A stretch of 7,380 nt of DNA from Bifidobacterium breve (GTDB taxonomy: Bacteria; Actinomycetota; Actinomycetes; S36-B12): contig CAMDKJ010000085.1 of assembly GCA_945900705.1 (NCBI GenBank), forward strand, positions 1-7,380, given 5' to 3'. Positions 1 to 4,702 of the stretch are shown here, piece by piece (the stretch's first letter is position 1; each line of letters begins with the position of its first letter). A program made the position numbers and the translations under genes. Under the pieces are notes generated by a model. That model saw only the letters and a list, made by a program, of their open reading frames with translations, ran no database searches and was not told where the DNA came from.

Positions 1-1
1 C

Positions 2-496
2 GACGCAACACTTTCGATCAGGGAACGTGTCTATCCTTTAAAGGGCCGAATGGACTTCGATGAACCCAAGTCGCGTGCGGGAGTCCGCACGATCACGCTC
101 CCGCCGCACCTAGTTCCTATCCTTCAGGCTCACCTTGATGAGTTCTCAGAGCCCGATGTGGATGCACTCGTCTTCTGCACATCTGGTGGTCGCCCACTAA
201 CCACCTCACAGCTGCATCCAATTTGGGCACGTGCCCGAGACCAGGTGGGGCGAACTGACCTACGCTTCCACGACCTGAGACACACCGGTCAGACGCTGGC
301 GGCGCTCGCGGGAGCAACGGAGGCCGAACTCATGCACCGCATGGGCCACAGCACAACTGCGGCCAGCCGCGTTTACATGCACTCAACAATGGAGCATTCA
401 CGTGCCGTAGCAGCGGCCTTGAGCGAATTGGCACAGTCAGACAATGTGGTTCCCTTGAGGTCAGTTCGCCGCCGCAAGGCTGCATCAGGTAACTGA
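2..496 (+). CDS. Tyrosine recombinase (phage-type integrase), C-terminal part, 5' end outside window
   Basis: Site-specific recombinase that would cut and rejoin DNA at attachment sites to integrate or excise a mobile element. The frame is open from the left edge, giving 164 visible residues, so the ATG at 50 is probably internal and the true start lies upstream. Three catalytic motifs of the family are visible. The H-x-x-R box is HDLRHT (H90, R93 counting from the edge), the second His is in MGHS (H116), and the Tyr nucleophile is in RVYMHS (Y125). Earlier, KSRAGVRTITLPP matches the beta-strand segment common in actinophage integrases. The first catalytic Arg and the N-terminal arm- and core-binding domains are off the window. 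The protein ends in a basic tail (RSVRRRKAASGN). The tRNA-like segment and terminator just downstream fit an integrase next to its attachment site. Whether the whole protein is intact cannot be judged. Confidence 0.9.
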   Translation, partial: DATLSIRERVYPLKGRMDFDEPKSRAGVRTITLPPHLVPILQAHLDEFSEPDVDALVFCTSGGRPLTTSQLHPIWARARDQVGRTDLRFHDLRHTGQTLAALAGATEAELMHRMGHSTTAASRVYMHSTMEHSRAVAAALSELAQSDNVVPLRSVRRRKAASGN

Positions 497-617
497 CTGA
501 GCGAAGCTGGTCGGTCTTGCATCCATTTTCCGTTGGTTGAGGCCCCCGAGTGTTGAGACGGGCTGGGTGGCGCGTTTGACAGTGCGGCAGGTGGTGGGCA
601 CCGCTACCCCATATCTT

Positions 618-664
618 CCGGACAACTAATCCGGTCGTCGTCGGTTCGAGCCCCGCCTACCCCA
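618..664 (+). repeat. tRNA 3'-half-like segment, probable integrase attachment-site core
   Basis: The segment folds like the 3' half of a tRNA. There is a perfect 5-bp anticodon-type stem (618-622 with 630-634) around a 7-base loop, then a 5-base variable region (635-639), then a T-arm (640-656) with the canonical GGTTCGAG loop entry. It ends with a 7-base acceptor strand (657-663), discriminator A664 and CC. The T-stem has one C-C mismatch and one G-T wobble. The loop has A instead of the invariant U at position 33, and no matching 5' half (an acceptor strand like GGGGTAG plus a D-arm) is found upstream. It is therefore not a functional tRNA as it stands. Tyrosine integrases often use tRNA 3' ends as targets, so this is most likely an attachment-site copy or relic for the integrase ending at 496. 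The amino acid identity cannot be assigned. Confidence 0.5.
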
Positions 665-666
665 CC

Positions 667-699
667 GAGTAAACCCCTTGTAAATCAGGGGGTTTACTC
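667..699 (+). terminator. Perfect 11-bp hairpin, probable intrinsic terminator
   Basis: GAGTAAACCCC (667-677) pairs perfectly with GGGGTTTACTC (689-699) around an 11-base loop. A short AT-rich stretch (TATTTGA) follows, but there is no long T-run. It sits three bases after the tRNA-like 3' end, where tRNA terminators are usually found, and could end transcription of the integrase or of a tRNA. The symmetrical stem could work in both directions. Confidence 0.6.
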
Positions 700-810
700 T
701 ATTTGAGGATTGCCGCTGAGCCCCGTTCGTGCCCTCTCGACCCCTCTCACTAGTGCACGCCTATTGCACGCCGAAATCTGGCGAATCGGTCAGGTCAACC
801 TAAGCTGTAG

Positions 811-848
811 AGGGCGAATGCCGCGATGTGAACTACTGACTTCGCCCT
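811..848 (-). terminator. 8-bp inverted repeat downstream of the AbiE operon, possible terminator
   Basis: AGGGCGAA (811-818) and TTCGCCCT (841-848) are perfect inverted copies with a 22-base loop. The hairpin starts 24 bases beyond the stop codon of the AbiEii-like gene, a plausible place for the operon to end. No T-run follows on the minus strand, so the terminator role is inference. The rest of 700-870 holds no gene I can support. Confidence 0.3.
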
Positions 849-872
849 GCGTCGTGAGGTCACGCGGAAGGT

Positions 873-1655
873 TCAGGGGCGAGGGATTTTGCTGAGCAAC
901 TGCGCGATGACCAGTTCACCGGCGGCATCGATGTCGTAGCCGATGGGCCAAGGCTCCACCAGGGGTGCAATGTCCTCGCGGAAGCTGCGGTTAGCCATCT
1001 TGACACGCAGGTCTGCCTCGGCCCGCTTCGCAGTGAGCCCAGGCGGGGCATAGGTGGGGTAGGCGGCAAGAATGTCGGCCGGATCGATACTCAGGTCCGT
1101 GAGGGCTAGCCACAGGTCGAACAGATCGCGGCCCTTTTTGCGCTGGTGCAGGGCGCGAATCTTTGTTGAAACGAGCTCGGCTGGGGTGAAAGTGAGGACG
1201 TCGGCCTGACCTGTCCACCACGGCGATGCGACGACGTGCGGGAGGGCGATAAGCGGGAGGGCGGGGGAGCGCTCGTGCGTGTTGATTTCGACCTTGATGC
1301 GCATGGTCGAGCCGTCTTCAGCGCTGGTGCGCAAGTAGATCTTCGGATGCTGGCTGATTCGCGTTGACACCTCGAAACCGAGGCGTTGACCCAGGGCGGC
1401 GACTGCCTGCGTGATAGGGGCGATGCCTGACTGTGTGGTTCGCACGAAGTCCAGGTCCTCACTGTAGCGGCGCGGCGGATTCAGGTGCAGTTTGTGCAGG
1501 CATGTTCCACCGCGGAAGACGAGTTCGCGACTGAGGTACGGGTCGCGGTAGATCTCAATGAGCACCCGGCTGAGCAGGAGATCCTGCTCCACCTGAGCCA
1601 TGGTGGGCCACGGAGCGTGCAGGCTCCAGTCGGTGATGTACGCGGCTGGGATCAC
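873..1655 (-). CDS. AbiEii-like nucleotidyltransferase toxin (type IV toxin-antitoxin)
   Basis: Cytoplasmic nucleotidyltransferase-fold protein of the AbiEii/AbiGii family, 260 residues from a GTG start. Family members act as toxins or abortive-infection effectors that arrest growth. Related enzymes have been shown to add nucleotides to tRNA acceptor ends; that activity is not shown for this protein. Visible motifs, in order: the GGTCLHK loop (49-55), the metal-binding acidic pair in RYSEDLDF (D67 and D69), a later acidic strand KVEIN (121-125), and the basic helix K165 to W182 containing KKGRDLFDLW. Length and motif order are normal for an intact member. I chose the GTG at 1655 because it overlaps the antitoxin stop as GTGA, has GGAG eight bases upstream (1664-1667), and gives the family-like start VIPAAYITDW. 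The ATG at 1694 would add 13 residues. The overlap predicts translational coupling to the antitoxin. Confidence 0.88.
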   Translation of the reverse strand: MIPAAYITDWSLHAPWPTMAQVEQDLLLSRVLIEIYRDPYLSRELVFRGGTCLHKLHLNPPRRYSEDLDFVRTTQSGIAPITQAVAALGQRLGFEVSTRISQHPKIYLRTSAEDGSTMRIKVEINTHERSPALPLIALPHVVASPWWTGQADVLTFTPAELVSTKIRALHQRKKGRDLFDLWLALTDLSIDPADILAAYPTYAPPGLTAKRAEADLRVKMANRSFREDIAPLVEPWPIGYDIDAAGELVIAQLLSKIPRP

Positions 1656-2497
1656 AGGTCGGGCTCCACATCGGTATTCACGCAGATGCCCCACCTGAGG
1701 TCGACATGGCCACGTCGGGGCAGGCGCGGGTCAAGCAGTGCGGGATGGCCCATAGGTTGCACGGTTGCACGGTGGCCCAGCGGGCCGGTGTCGACGTCGG
1801 CTCCGACCAGGTCCAGCAGGAATCCGAGTCGGCGGACGGCCGTGGTCGAAAAGCCCGCGGCCACGGCCGCAAGGACTTCGGGGTCCAATGGAACGCTCTC
1901 GGCGAGTTCGTGCAACACGGTTGCGACATTGCTGACCCCGCCGCCCAGTTCAGGGCGGTCCACGAGATCCACAGCGGTCAGCTCAGGCGTTGAGATCCAC
2001 GCCTGCCCGGACTCCACGTTGTGATGTTGTCGAGGCAAGCCTGCGGCTTTCGACTGGCGGTAGAAGCGCAGATGGGCCCGCCCGAAGGATCGATTCTCAG
2101 TGGGCCGGTCTACGGCAATCTGCGTTGCCTGCGGGCGTTGATGTGCGGCGCCATGGATCTCAGCTGCTGATAGCCAACCCACGTAGTAGGCACGGTTCAG
2201 GTGCGTCATGAGTGTGTCGATGAACTCCACGGCTGGGGGAGCCCCCCAGGTGCGGTACTTCGGCGCAATCGCGATCCACAGGCCGCGGCCAGGGCTGAAC
2301 ATGCTGCCGTCGGCCACCGGCTTGTGTAGGCGAACCCGCACCTGGTCGCGCTGCACCCCGAGGAGCTCGGCGGCTTGCTCCGTGGTCACGGCACTGCGTC
2401 CGCGTGACAGGAGCCAGTCTGCGAGTTCGCTGGCAGTCGGCATGAAGTTCCCTAAGGATTGGCTATCGTTACGAAATTCGTTACGTTGGTCACTCAT
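1652..2497 (-). CDS. AbiEi-like antitoxin / transcriptional autorepressor
   Basis: Partner of the downstream AbiEii-like toxin, 281 residues. AbiEi antitoxins carry an N-terminal winged helix-turn-helix that represses their own operon and a C-terminal domain needed for antitoxicity. A winged-helix region is visible at about residues 21-77 (TTEQAAELLGVQRDQVRVRL as the helix-turn-helix, then a wing ending GRGLWIAIAP). A family-typical core, AYYVGWLSAAEIHGAAHQRP, follows at 103-122. I chose the ATG at 2497 because GGAGG (2505-2509) lies seven bases upstream. A longer frame to 2692 is open but runs across the excisionase remnant in another frame and has no such support; an ATG at 2443 is a weaker alternative. 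The stop codon overlaps the toxin's GTG. Co-direction, overlap and family pairing make this a complete operon. The operator probably lies in 2498-2560, but I see no clear inverted repeat there. Confidence 0.85.
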   Translation of the reverse strand: MSDQRNEFRNDSQSLGNFMPTASELADWLLSRGRSAVTTEQAAELLGVQRDQVRVRLHKPVADGSMFSPGRGLWIAIAPKYRTWGAPPAVEFIDTLMTHLNRAYYVGWLSAAEIHGAAHQRPQATQIAVDRPTENRSFGRAHLRFYRQSKAAGLPRQHHNVESGQAWISTPELTAVDLVDRPELGGGVSNVATVLHELAESVPLDPEVLAAVAAGFSTTAVRRLGFLLDLVGADVDTGPLGHRATVQPMGHPALLDPRLPRRGHVDLRWGICVNTDVEPDL

Positions 2498-2504
2498 AAT
2501 ACAG

Positions 2505-2509
2505 CCTCC
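2505..2509 (-). promoter_or_regulatory. Shine-Dalgarno that decides the antitoxin start
   Basis: The minus strand reads GGAGG seven bases before the ATG at 2497. This is the strongest ribosome-binding site in the neighbourhood. It rules in the 281-residue form of the antitoxin over the longer open frame that starts at 2692. Confidence 0.75.
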
Positions 2510-2532
2510 AGAGTTCACAGGAGACCTACGGA

Positions 2533-2688
2533 TCAGCCCCGGCGGGATACGGATCGTGCAGACGGCTGGATCGTCCACGCTGGCATGGCGCTCACGAGGT
2601 CCGATTCGCGAAACCGCACCTGCCTCCCCACCTTCACGAAGGCGATGCGCCGGCTCTCGACGAGACGGCGCATCATGCGTGTGTTCAC
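2533..2688 (-). pseudogene. Excisionase-type helix-turn-helix protein, C-terminal remnant (copy 1)
   Basis: The frame reads VNTRMMRRLVESRRIAFVKV followed by GRQVRFRESDLVSAMPAW and ends at a TGA 35 bases before the antitoxin gene. It matches the second half of excisionase / MerR-type helix-turn-helix domains: the recognition helix (RRLVESRRIAF), the wing strand (VKVGRQVRF) and the short helix (RESDLVSAM). Such proteins are recombination directionality factors or DNA-binding antitoxins. The first helix, normally about 15-20 residues earlier in these proteins, is not recognisable. Before the GTG at 2688 the frame reads PTLEGFW, which is not family-like. Only about 51 residues can be read, so it is probably a broken gene. 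A diverged relative lies at 3104-3220. Confidence 0.6.
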
Positions 2689-2922
2689 CCAAAAACCTTC
2701 TAAAGTGGGGCCACTTCAGACTGCCATACCCACGTGGCGGGGGAACTACCCCGGATAGTTTTTAGGTTCTGGCCTAGCGCTCGAGCTGCTCACGCTCGGA
2801 TTCTTGCTAAGGGCTAGCTTGGGATGTGGGTGGGTGCGGATTTGTCAGGCCACCGCATTAATGGGCACTGTTGCTTTAGGCGATGGTAGGGCTTGCGGGA
2901 TCATGACTGGAGGCGGAACCGT
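2689..2922. other. Region without a supported gene
   Basis: Between the excisionase remnant and the minus-strand fragment ending at 2923 I find no reading frame with recognisable protein character, RNA fold or repeat. A plus-strand frame from 2804 exists, but it overlaps a more protein-like minus-strand frame and has no ribosome-binding site that I can see. Confidence 0.4.
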
Positions 2923-3090
2923 TCAGATCGCGAGCTGGAGTTCGTCGAATGCCACGGCTAGCCGGAACACCGGTGACACCTCAACTCCCAACTCTTGGTG
3001 GGTAGGGCGCAGATTCTGGACGAGCCACGGGCGAGCTAAGGGGAGCACCTGCCGCTGATTCTTGAGTTGCGTAGCTGAGCAAAGTGGCAC
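2923..3090 (-). pseudogene. Unrecognised protein fragment or small ORF downstream of excisionase remnant 2
   Basis: A minus-strand frame from a GTG at 3090 gives 55 residues and stops at 2923-2925. The sequence ends FRLAVAFDELQLAI and looks like the C-terminus of a globular protein; I do not recognise the family. The frame has no internal stop, and it is also open further upstream through the excisionase remnant in another register, so the GTG is an arbitrary boundary. No clear ribosome-binding site precedes it. It begins 14 bases after the end of the second excisionase remnant, in the position that the antitoxin gene occupies behind the first remnant. It may be the end of a truncated cargo gene. 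The overlapping plus-strand frame (2804-3058) looks less protein-like. Confidence 0.35.
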
Positions 3091-3103
3091 ATTAAGGACA
3101 ACG

Positions 3104-3220
3104 TCATCGCGAGCGATTGACCGGTTCGATCGTCCAAGCTTGCATCACAGTTACCAGGTCGCACTCGCGAAACCGCACATGCCGTCCGACTTTCACGAAG
3201 GCTATGCGGCGGCTTTCAAC
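3104..3220 (-). pseudogene. Excisionase-type helix-turn-helix protein, C-terminal remnant (copy 2)
   Basis: From VESRRIAFVKVGRHVRF onward (with RECDLVTVMQAWTIEP after it) this is clearly related to the remnant at 2533-2688 and ends at a TGA at 3104-3106. The two are alike over about 35 codons but differ at many positions, so they are diverged homologues and not a recent duplication. Family resemblance stops sharply at 3220. Upstream the frame continues with unrelated residues (GLWRVW) into DNA that is better explained by a plus-strand coding segment. The recognition helix is cut and the first helix is absent, so the gene is broken, probably at a recombination junction close to 3220. Confidence 0.6.
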
Positions 3221-3384
3221 CCAAACCCGCCAAAGGCCCGGGGTGGGGATCAAAGCTCCTACCCGCTGGCCTTGGCCCGGCCCGAAAACCAAATACCGCA
3301 ACCCGGCGGCAGGCCCCGCGCACCCCAACCCCTGGGCAATACGAAATCTTCACCGAACTGCTTCAAGGAAACGTGCTTCAAGGA

Positions 3385-3468
3385 AAGGTGCCAGGCACTT
3401 TCCCCGCTACCCCCGCTACCAGTGAGACCTGGCCAGCACTTAGACCACCTGGGGTGTTCGAGTTCACT
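3385..3468 (+). repeat. 84-bp direct repeat, copy A
   Basis: Matches 7297-7380 with seven mismatches and no gaps. Six of the mismatches fall in the first 42 bases; 3427-3468 is identical to 7339-7380. Copy B reaches the window edge, so the true repeat may be longer on that side. Confidence 0.9.
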
Positions 3469-3479
3469 ACCGCAAACAA

Positions 3480-3511
3480 CTGGCCCCAGGCCGCGAGCGG
3501 TCAGGGGCCAG
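3480..3511. repeat. 8-bp inverted repeat inside the unknown coding segment
   Basis: CTGGCCCC (3480-3487) and GGGGCCAG (3504-3511) are perfect inverted copies with a 16-base spacer. They are nested inside a second pair, GGGGTGTT (3451-3458) and AACACCCC (3524-3531), so a longer branched fold is possible. The position near the end of the reading frame suggests a possible transcript-end structure, but there is no T-run. Confidence 0.4.
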
Positions 3512-3552
3512 CAACAGGGTTTAAACACCCCACCTAGTGGTAGGCAAGGGTG

Positions 3553-3729
3553 CTACTCTTCATTACCCTCAAAGCAAGCACATAGGGTGCATAGCATAAA
3601 ATACACATTTGTGGAGGGGTTTAGGGTGCCGCCAATACCGGCCACACCGGGCCGTACCCAACCAACACCGAGTGCTAGCCGATCAGTTGGCGCTGAACTT
3701 GCTGGGGTAGCAATATCAATACTGGGCAT
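3553..3729 (-). CDS. Small protein 1 of a tandem paralogous pair, variable C-terminal segment
   Basis: 58 residues, no family recognised. The ATG at 3729 has GGAG six bases upstream (3736-3739), a setting shared with the neighbouring copy. Residues 1-38 (MPSIDIATPASSAPTDRLAL, then a Gly-rich stretch ending GIGGTLNP) match small protein 2 with four conservative changes and four synonymous ones. Residues 39-51 (STNVYFMLCTLCA region) are unrelated to the other copy. The last seven, CFEGNEE, are identical down to the bases. Three Cys lie in the last twelve residues. There is no clear signal peptide or membrane helix. A conserved first part ending near GG, followed by a variable Cys-bearing segment, resembles peptide precursors, but no modification or export gene is in view, so that is speculation. 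It could instead be a diverged duplicated repeat with an accidental frame. Confidence 0.5.
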   Translation of the reverse strand: MPSIDIATPASSAPTDRLALGVGWVRPGVAGIGGTLNPSTNVYFMLCTLCACFEGNEE

Positions 3730-3743
3730 TTAGTGCTCCATCC
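3553..3743 (-). repeat. About 190-bp direct repeat, copy 1
   Basis: Contains small gene 1 with its ribosome-binding site and matches 3878-4075. Three zones are seen: 24 identical bases at 3553-3576, a diverged middle of about 40 bases with a net 6-base length difference, and a well-conserved zone from 3615 to 3743. Similarity ends a few bases beyond the ribosome-binding site on one side and at the stop codon on the other. Confidence 0.85.
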
Positions 3744-3750
3744 TTCTCGC

Positions 3751-3773
3751 TGTGATCTATTTTGTGATCTATT
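3751..3773. repeat. Tandem 11-base repeat TGTGATCTATT
   Basis: TGTGATCTATT occurs at 3751-3761 and again at 3763-3773, a 12-base period (about one helical turn). It lies 12 bases upstream of the small-protein-1 ribosome-binding site on the minus strand, so it could be a protein-binding site at that gene's promoter. Confidence 0.5.
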
Positions 3774-3796
3774 ACTTCGTTGGTAGGTGTGAACTT

Positions 3797-3865
3797 CTTC
3801 GTTGAGCGGTGAGTTGTTACAAATAAGTTTGAATTTTTCTTGTAACAACTCACCACTCAACGAAG
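3797..3865. repeat. 26-bp near-perfect inverted repeat (long hairpin) between the two small genes
   Basis: The arms 3797-3822 and 3840-3865 are inverted copies with a single mismatch (C3807 against A at 3855). The spacer is 17 AT-rich bases. The hairpin starts 12 bases after the small-protein-2 stop codon on the minus strand, so it could end or attenuate transcription between the two genes, protect the mRNA end, or be a cruciform or a MITE-like insertion. No T-run follows on the minus strand. On the plus strand no tract follows either. An extra copy of the arm tip, CTTCGTTG, occurs at 3775-3782. Confidence 0.8.
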
Positions 3866-3877
3866 GTTGCGGAGGTA

Positions 3878-4060
3878 CTACTCTTCATTACCCTCAAAGC
3901 AGTGACAATAGGGGCCCCGATAGGGGTGATGTAGGGTGAGGGGGGAGGGGTTCAGGGTGCCGCCGATACCGGCCGCACCGGGCCGCACCCAACCAACACC
4001 GAGTGCTAGCCGATCAGTTGGCGCTGAACTTACTGGGGTAGCAATATCAAGATTTGGCAT
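3878..4060 (-). CDS. Small protein 2 of a tandem paralogous pair, variable C-terminal segment
   Basis: 60 residues, no family recognised. The ATG at 4060 is preceded by GGGAG at six bases (4067-4071), the best ribosome-binding site of the two copies. Residues 1-38 (MPNLDIATPVSSAPTDRLAL onward to GIGGTLNP) and the final CFEGNEE match small protein 1. The intervening segment, SPLTLHHPYRGPYCH, does not: it is His-, Pro- and Tyr-rich, with Cys at 52 and 54. The copy is two codons longer than copy 1, so the length change keeps the frame, which argues for selection on a protein. On the opposite strand the matching long frame is broken here by TGA at 3903-3905, again favouring the minus strand. The gene precedes the 26-bp hairpin and small gene 1 in the same direction, and the two may be co-transcribed. 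Confidence 0.5.
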   Translation of the reverse strand: MPNLDIATPVSSAPTDRLALGVGWVRPGAAGIGGTLNPSPLTLHHPYRGPYCHCFEGNEE

Positions 4061-4075
4061 TTGGTGCTCCCATCC
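3878..4075 (-). repeat. About 190-bp direct repeat, copy 2
   Basis: Partner of 3553-3743. The unit carries small gene 2 and its ribosome-binding site. Beyond 4075 the two copies diverge at once. The 134 bases between the two units (3744-3877) carry the hairpin and the 11-base tandem repeat and are not duplicated. Confidence 0.85.
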
Positions 4076-4083
4076 GTTAACGG
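4074..4083. promoter_or_regulatory. 10-bp perfect palindrome CCGTTAACGG upstream of small gene 2
   Basis: The palindrome lies three bases upstream of the GGGAG ribosome-binding site of small gene 2 and is not present before small gene 1. Its position would suit an operator, but no regulator is identified and a 10-bp palindrome could occur by chance. Confidence 0.3.
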
Positions 4084-4229
4084 GCCGATACCCAAACGAA
4101 CGCCTGTGAATAAGAGTACAACACTCCCGCCCTAAAACCAAGGGGCCGACGAGACTCACGAAAAGTGCCCGCGAAAGTCTTTCCGTGCCTCACGTAGGAA
4201 TGCCCGCGTAACGGTGATCATTGTTGGGT

Positions 4230-4643
4230 ATGGAAAATGAGTTGTCGATGAATTCTCGTGCCGAGGTCACTACGAGGTATGCGAAGGGGGATAAGGGTCG
4301 GATCCTTGATGAGGTTGTGGGGGTGACGGGGTGGTCGAGGGATAACGCACGACGCCGGCTTTCCATGGCTGCGAAGTGTCCGCCGGGTGGTGGTAGGCCG
4401 GTCGCGAAACGGGCCCGGAAACCGAGGTCACCCAAGTTCTCCTACGACGCGGTGAGGGTGCTGCAGTGGGTGTGGGCGGCTTCGGGTGGGCAGTGCGGGA
4501 AGTACCTCGCTGCGTCGATGCGCCTCCAGCTCGATGGGCTTGAACGCCACGGCGAGCTCGTTGATGGAGTGGACCGTTATGGTCCCGCGGTCCGGAGGGA
4601 GTTGCTGGCGATGTCGGCGGAGGGTGTCAAATTGTCTGTGTAA
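4230..4643 (+). pseudogene. Integrase-core transposase, N-terminal fragment cut by the IS256-family element
   Basis: The frame from the ATG at 4230 reads about 131 native codons and then runs through the terminal repeat of the insertion sequence from 4624 to an accidental stop (KLSV, TAA 4641-4643). The N-terminal pattern KGRILDEVVGVTGWSRDNAR with basic residues after it is a DNA-binding helix-turn-helix. It is typical of actinobacterial transposases that carry an rve (DDE) catalytic core further on. A second helical region, DAVRVLQWVWAASGGQCGKY, also fits, as does the ending RRELLAMSA just before the break. The catalytic core is absent and is not found on the far side of the insertion, so the gene is dead. 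A start at the TTG at 4221 or the ATG at 4248 is also possible, and no strong ribosome-binding site is seen. The family assignment rests on pattern memory of the N-terminus only. Confidence 0.65.
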
Positions 4644-4658
4644 GTGGGCTGGCCTGAT

Positions 4659-4687
4659 CGGTGAGCCGGATGCTGTTTGGCTCACCG
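4659..4687 (+). promoter_or_regulatory. Hairpin just upstream of the IS transposase ribosome-binding site
   Basis: CGGTGAGCC (4659-4667) and GGCTCACCG (4679-4687) form a perfect 9-bp stem with an 11-base loop, ending where the GGGAGGAG ribosome-binding site starts (4687-4694). In insertion sequences such a hairpin can limit translation of the transposase from transcripts that enter from outside. Here that role is inferred from position. Confidence 0.5.
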
Positions 4688-4702
4688 GGAGGAGACACTC
4701 GC

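Larger units (their letters stand above)
3385..3537 (+). pseudogene. Coding segment of an unknown protein, C-terminal part (paralogue of the frame at 7141)
   Basis: The frame reads KVPGTFPATPATSETWPALR, then PPGVFEFTTANNWPQAASGQ, and ends at TAG 3535-3537. The first 28 codons (3385-3468) are repeated at 7297-7380 in the same frame with seven base differences. Three of those are synonymous (CCA/CCG, GGC/GGT, ACC/ACG), which supports this strand and frame as coding. The frame is open back to 3121 without an ATG; upstream it reads PGQYEIFTELLQGNVLQG, which is not shared with the other copy. I cannot place a start and do not recognise the protein. It is probably the 3' end of a rearranged gene, joined near 3220 to the excisionase remnant. 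Confidence 0.4.

Noticed and set aside
618..664. Functional tRNA gene
   Set aside because: No 5' half, A at the invariant U33 position and a mismatched T-stem; kept only as an attachment-site-like segment.
710..895. 61-codon plus-strand frame
   Set aside because: No ribosome-binding site and no protein-like pattern; it overlaps the end of the toxin gene and the hairpin at 811-848.
2468..2485. Near-palindromic CGTTACGAAATTCGTTACG considered as an AbiEi operator
   Set aside because: It lies inside the antitoxin coding sequence downstream of the supported start; the symmetry covers only five bases per arm, and the outer CGTTACG copies are direct repeats, not inverted.
1652..2692. Longer 346-residue form of the antitoxin
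   Set aside because: The extra 65 residues run out of frame over the excisionase remnant and have no ribosome-binding site, while GGAGG lies seven bases before the ATG at 2497.
3451..3468. T-arm-like GTTCGAG inside the 84-bp repeat, considered as a second attachment site
   Set aside because: The flanking bases do not form a tRNA acceptor or T-stem and do not match the segment at 618-664.
3259..3528. Minus-strand frame over copy A of the 84-bp repeat (and a similar open frame over copy B to 7063)
   Set aside because: In the plus frame more of the differences between the copies are at third positions and synonymous; in the minus frame those become first-position changes.
3062..3733. Long plus-strand frame of 223 codons across the excisionase remnant, the 84-bp repeat and small gene 1
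   Set aside because: It is Pro/Arg/Ser-rich, crosses a clear junction at 3220, and its counterpart in the second 190-bp repeat is broken by TGA at 3903-3905. The minus-strand small genes have start signals and matching stops in both copies. Wobble positions coincide on the two strands here, so substitution pattern alone does not decide.
3553..4075. CRISPR or regularly spaced array
   Set aside because: Only two units of about 190 bp, internally variable and containing gene-like frames; no short regularly spaced repeats are present.
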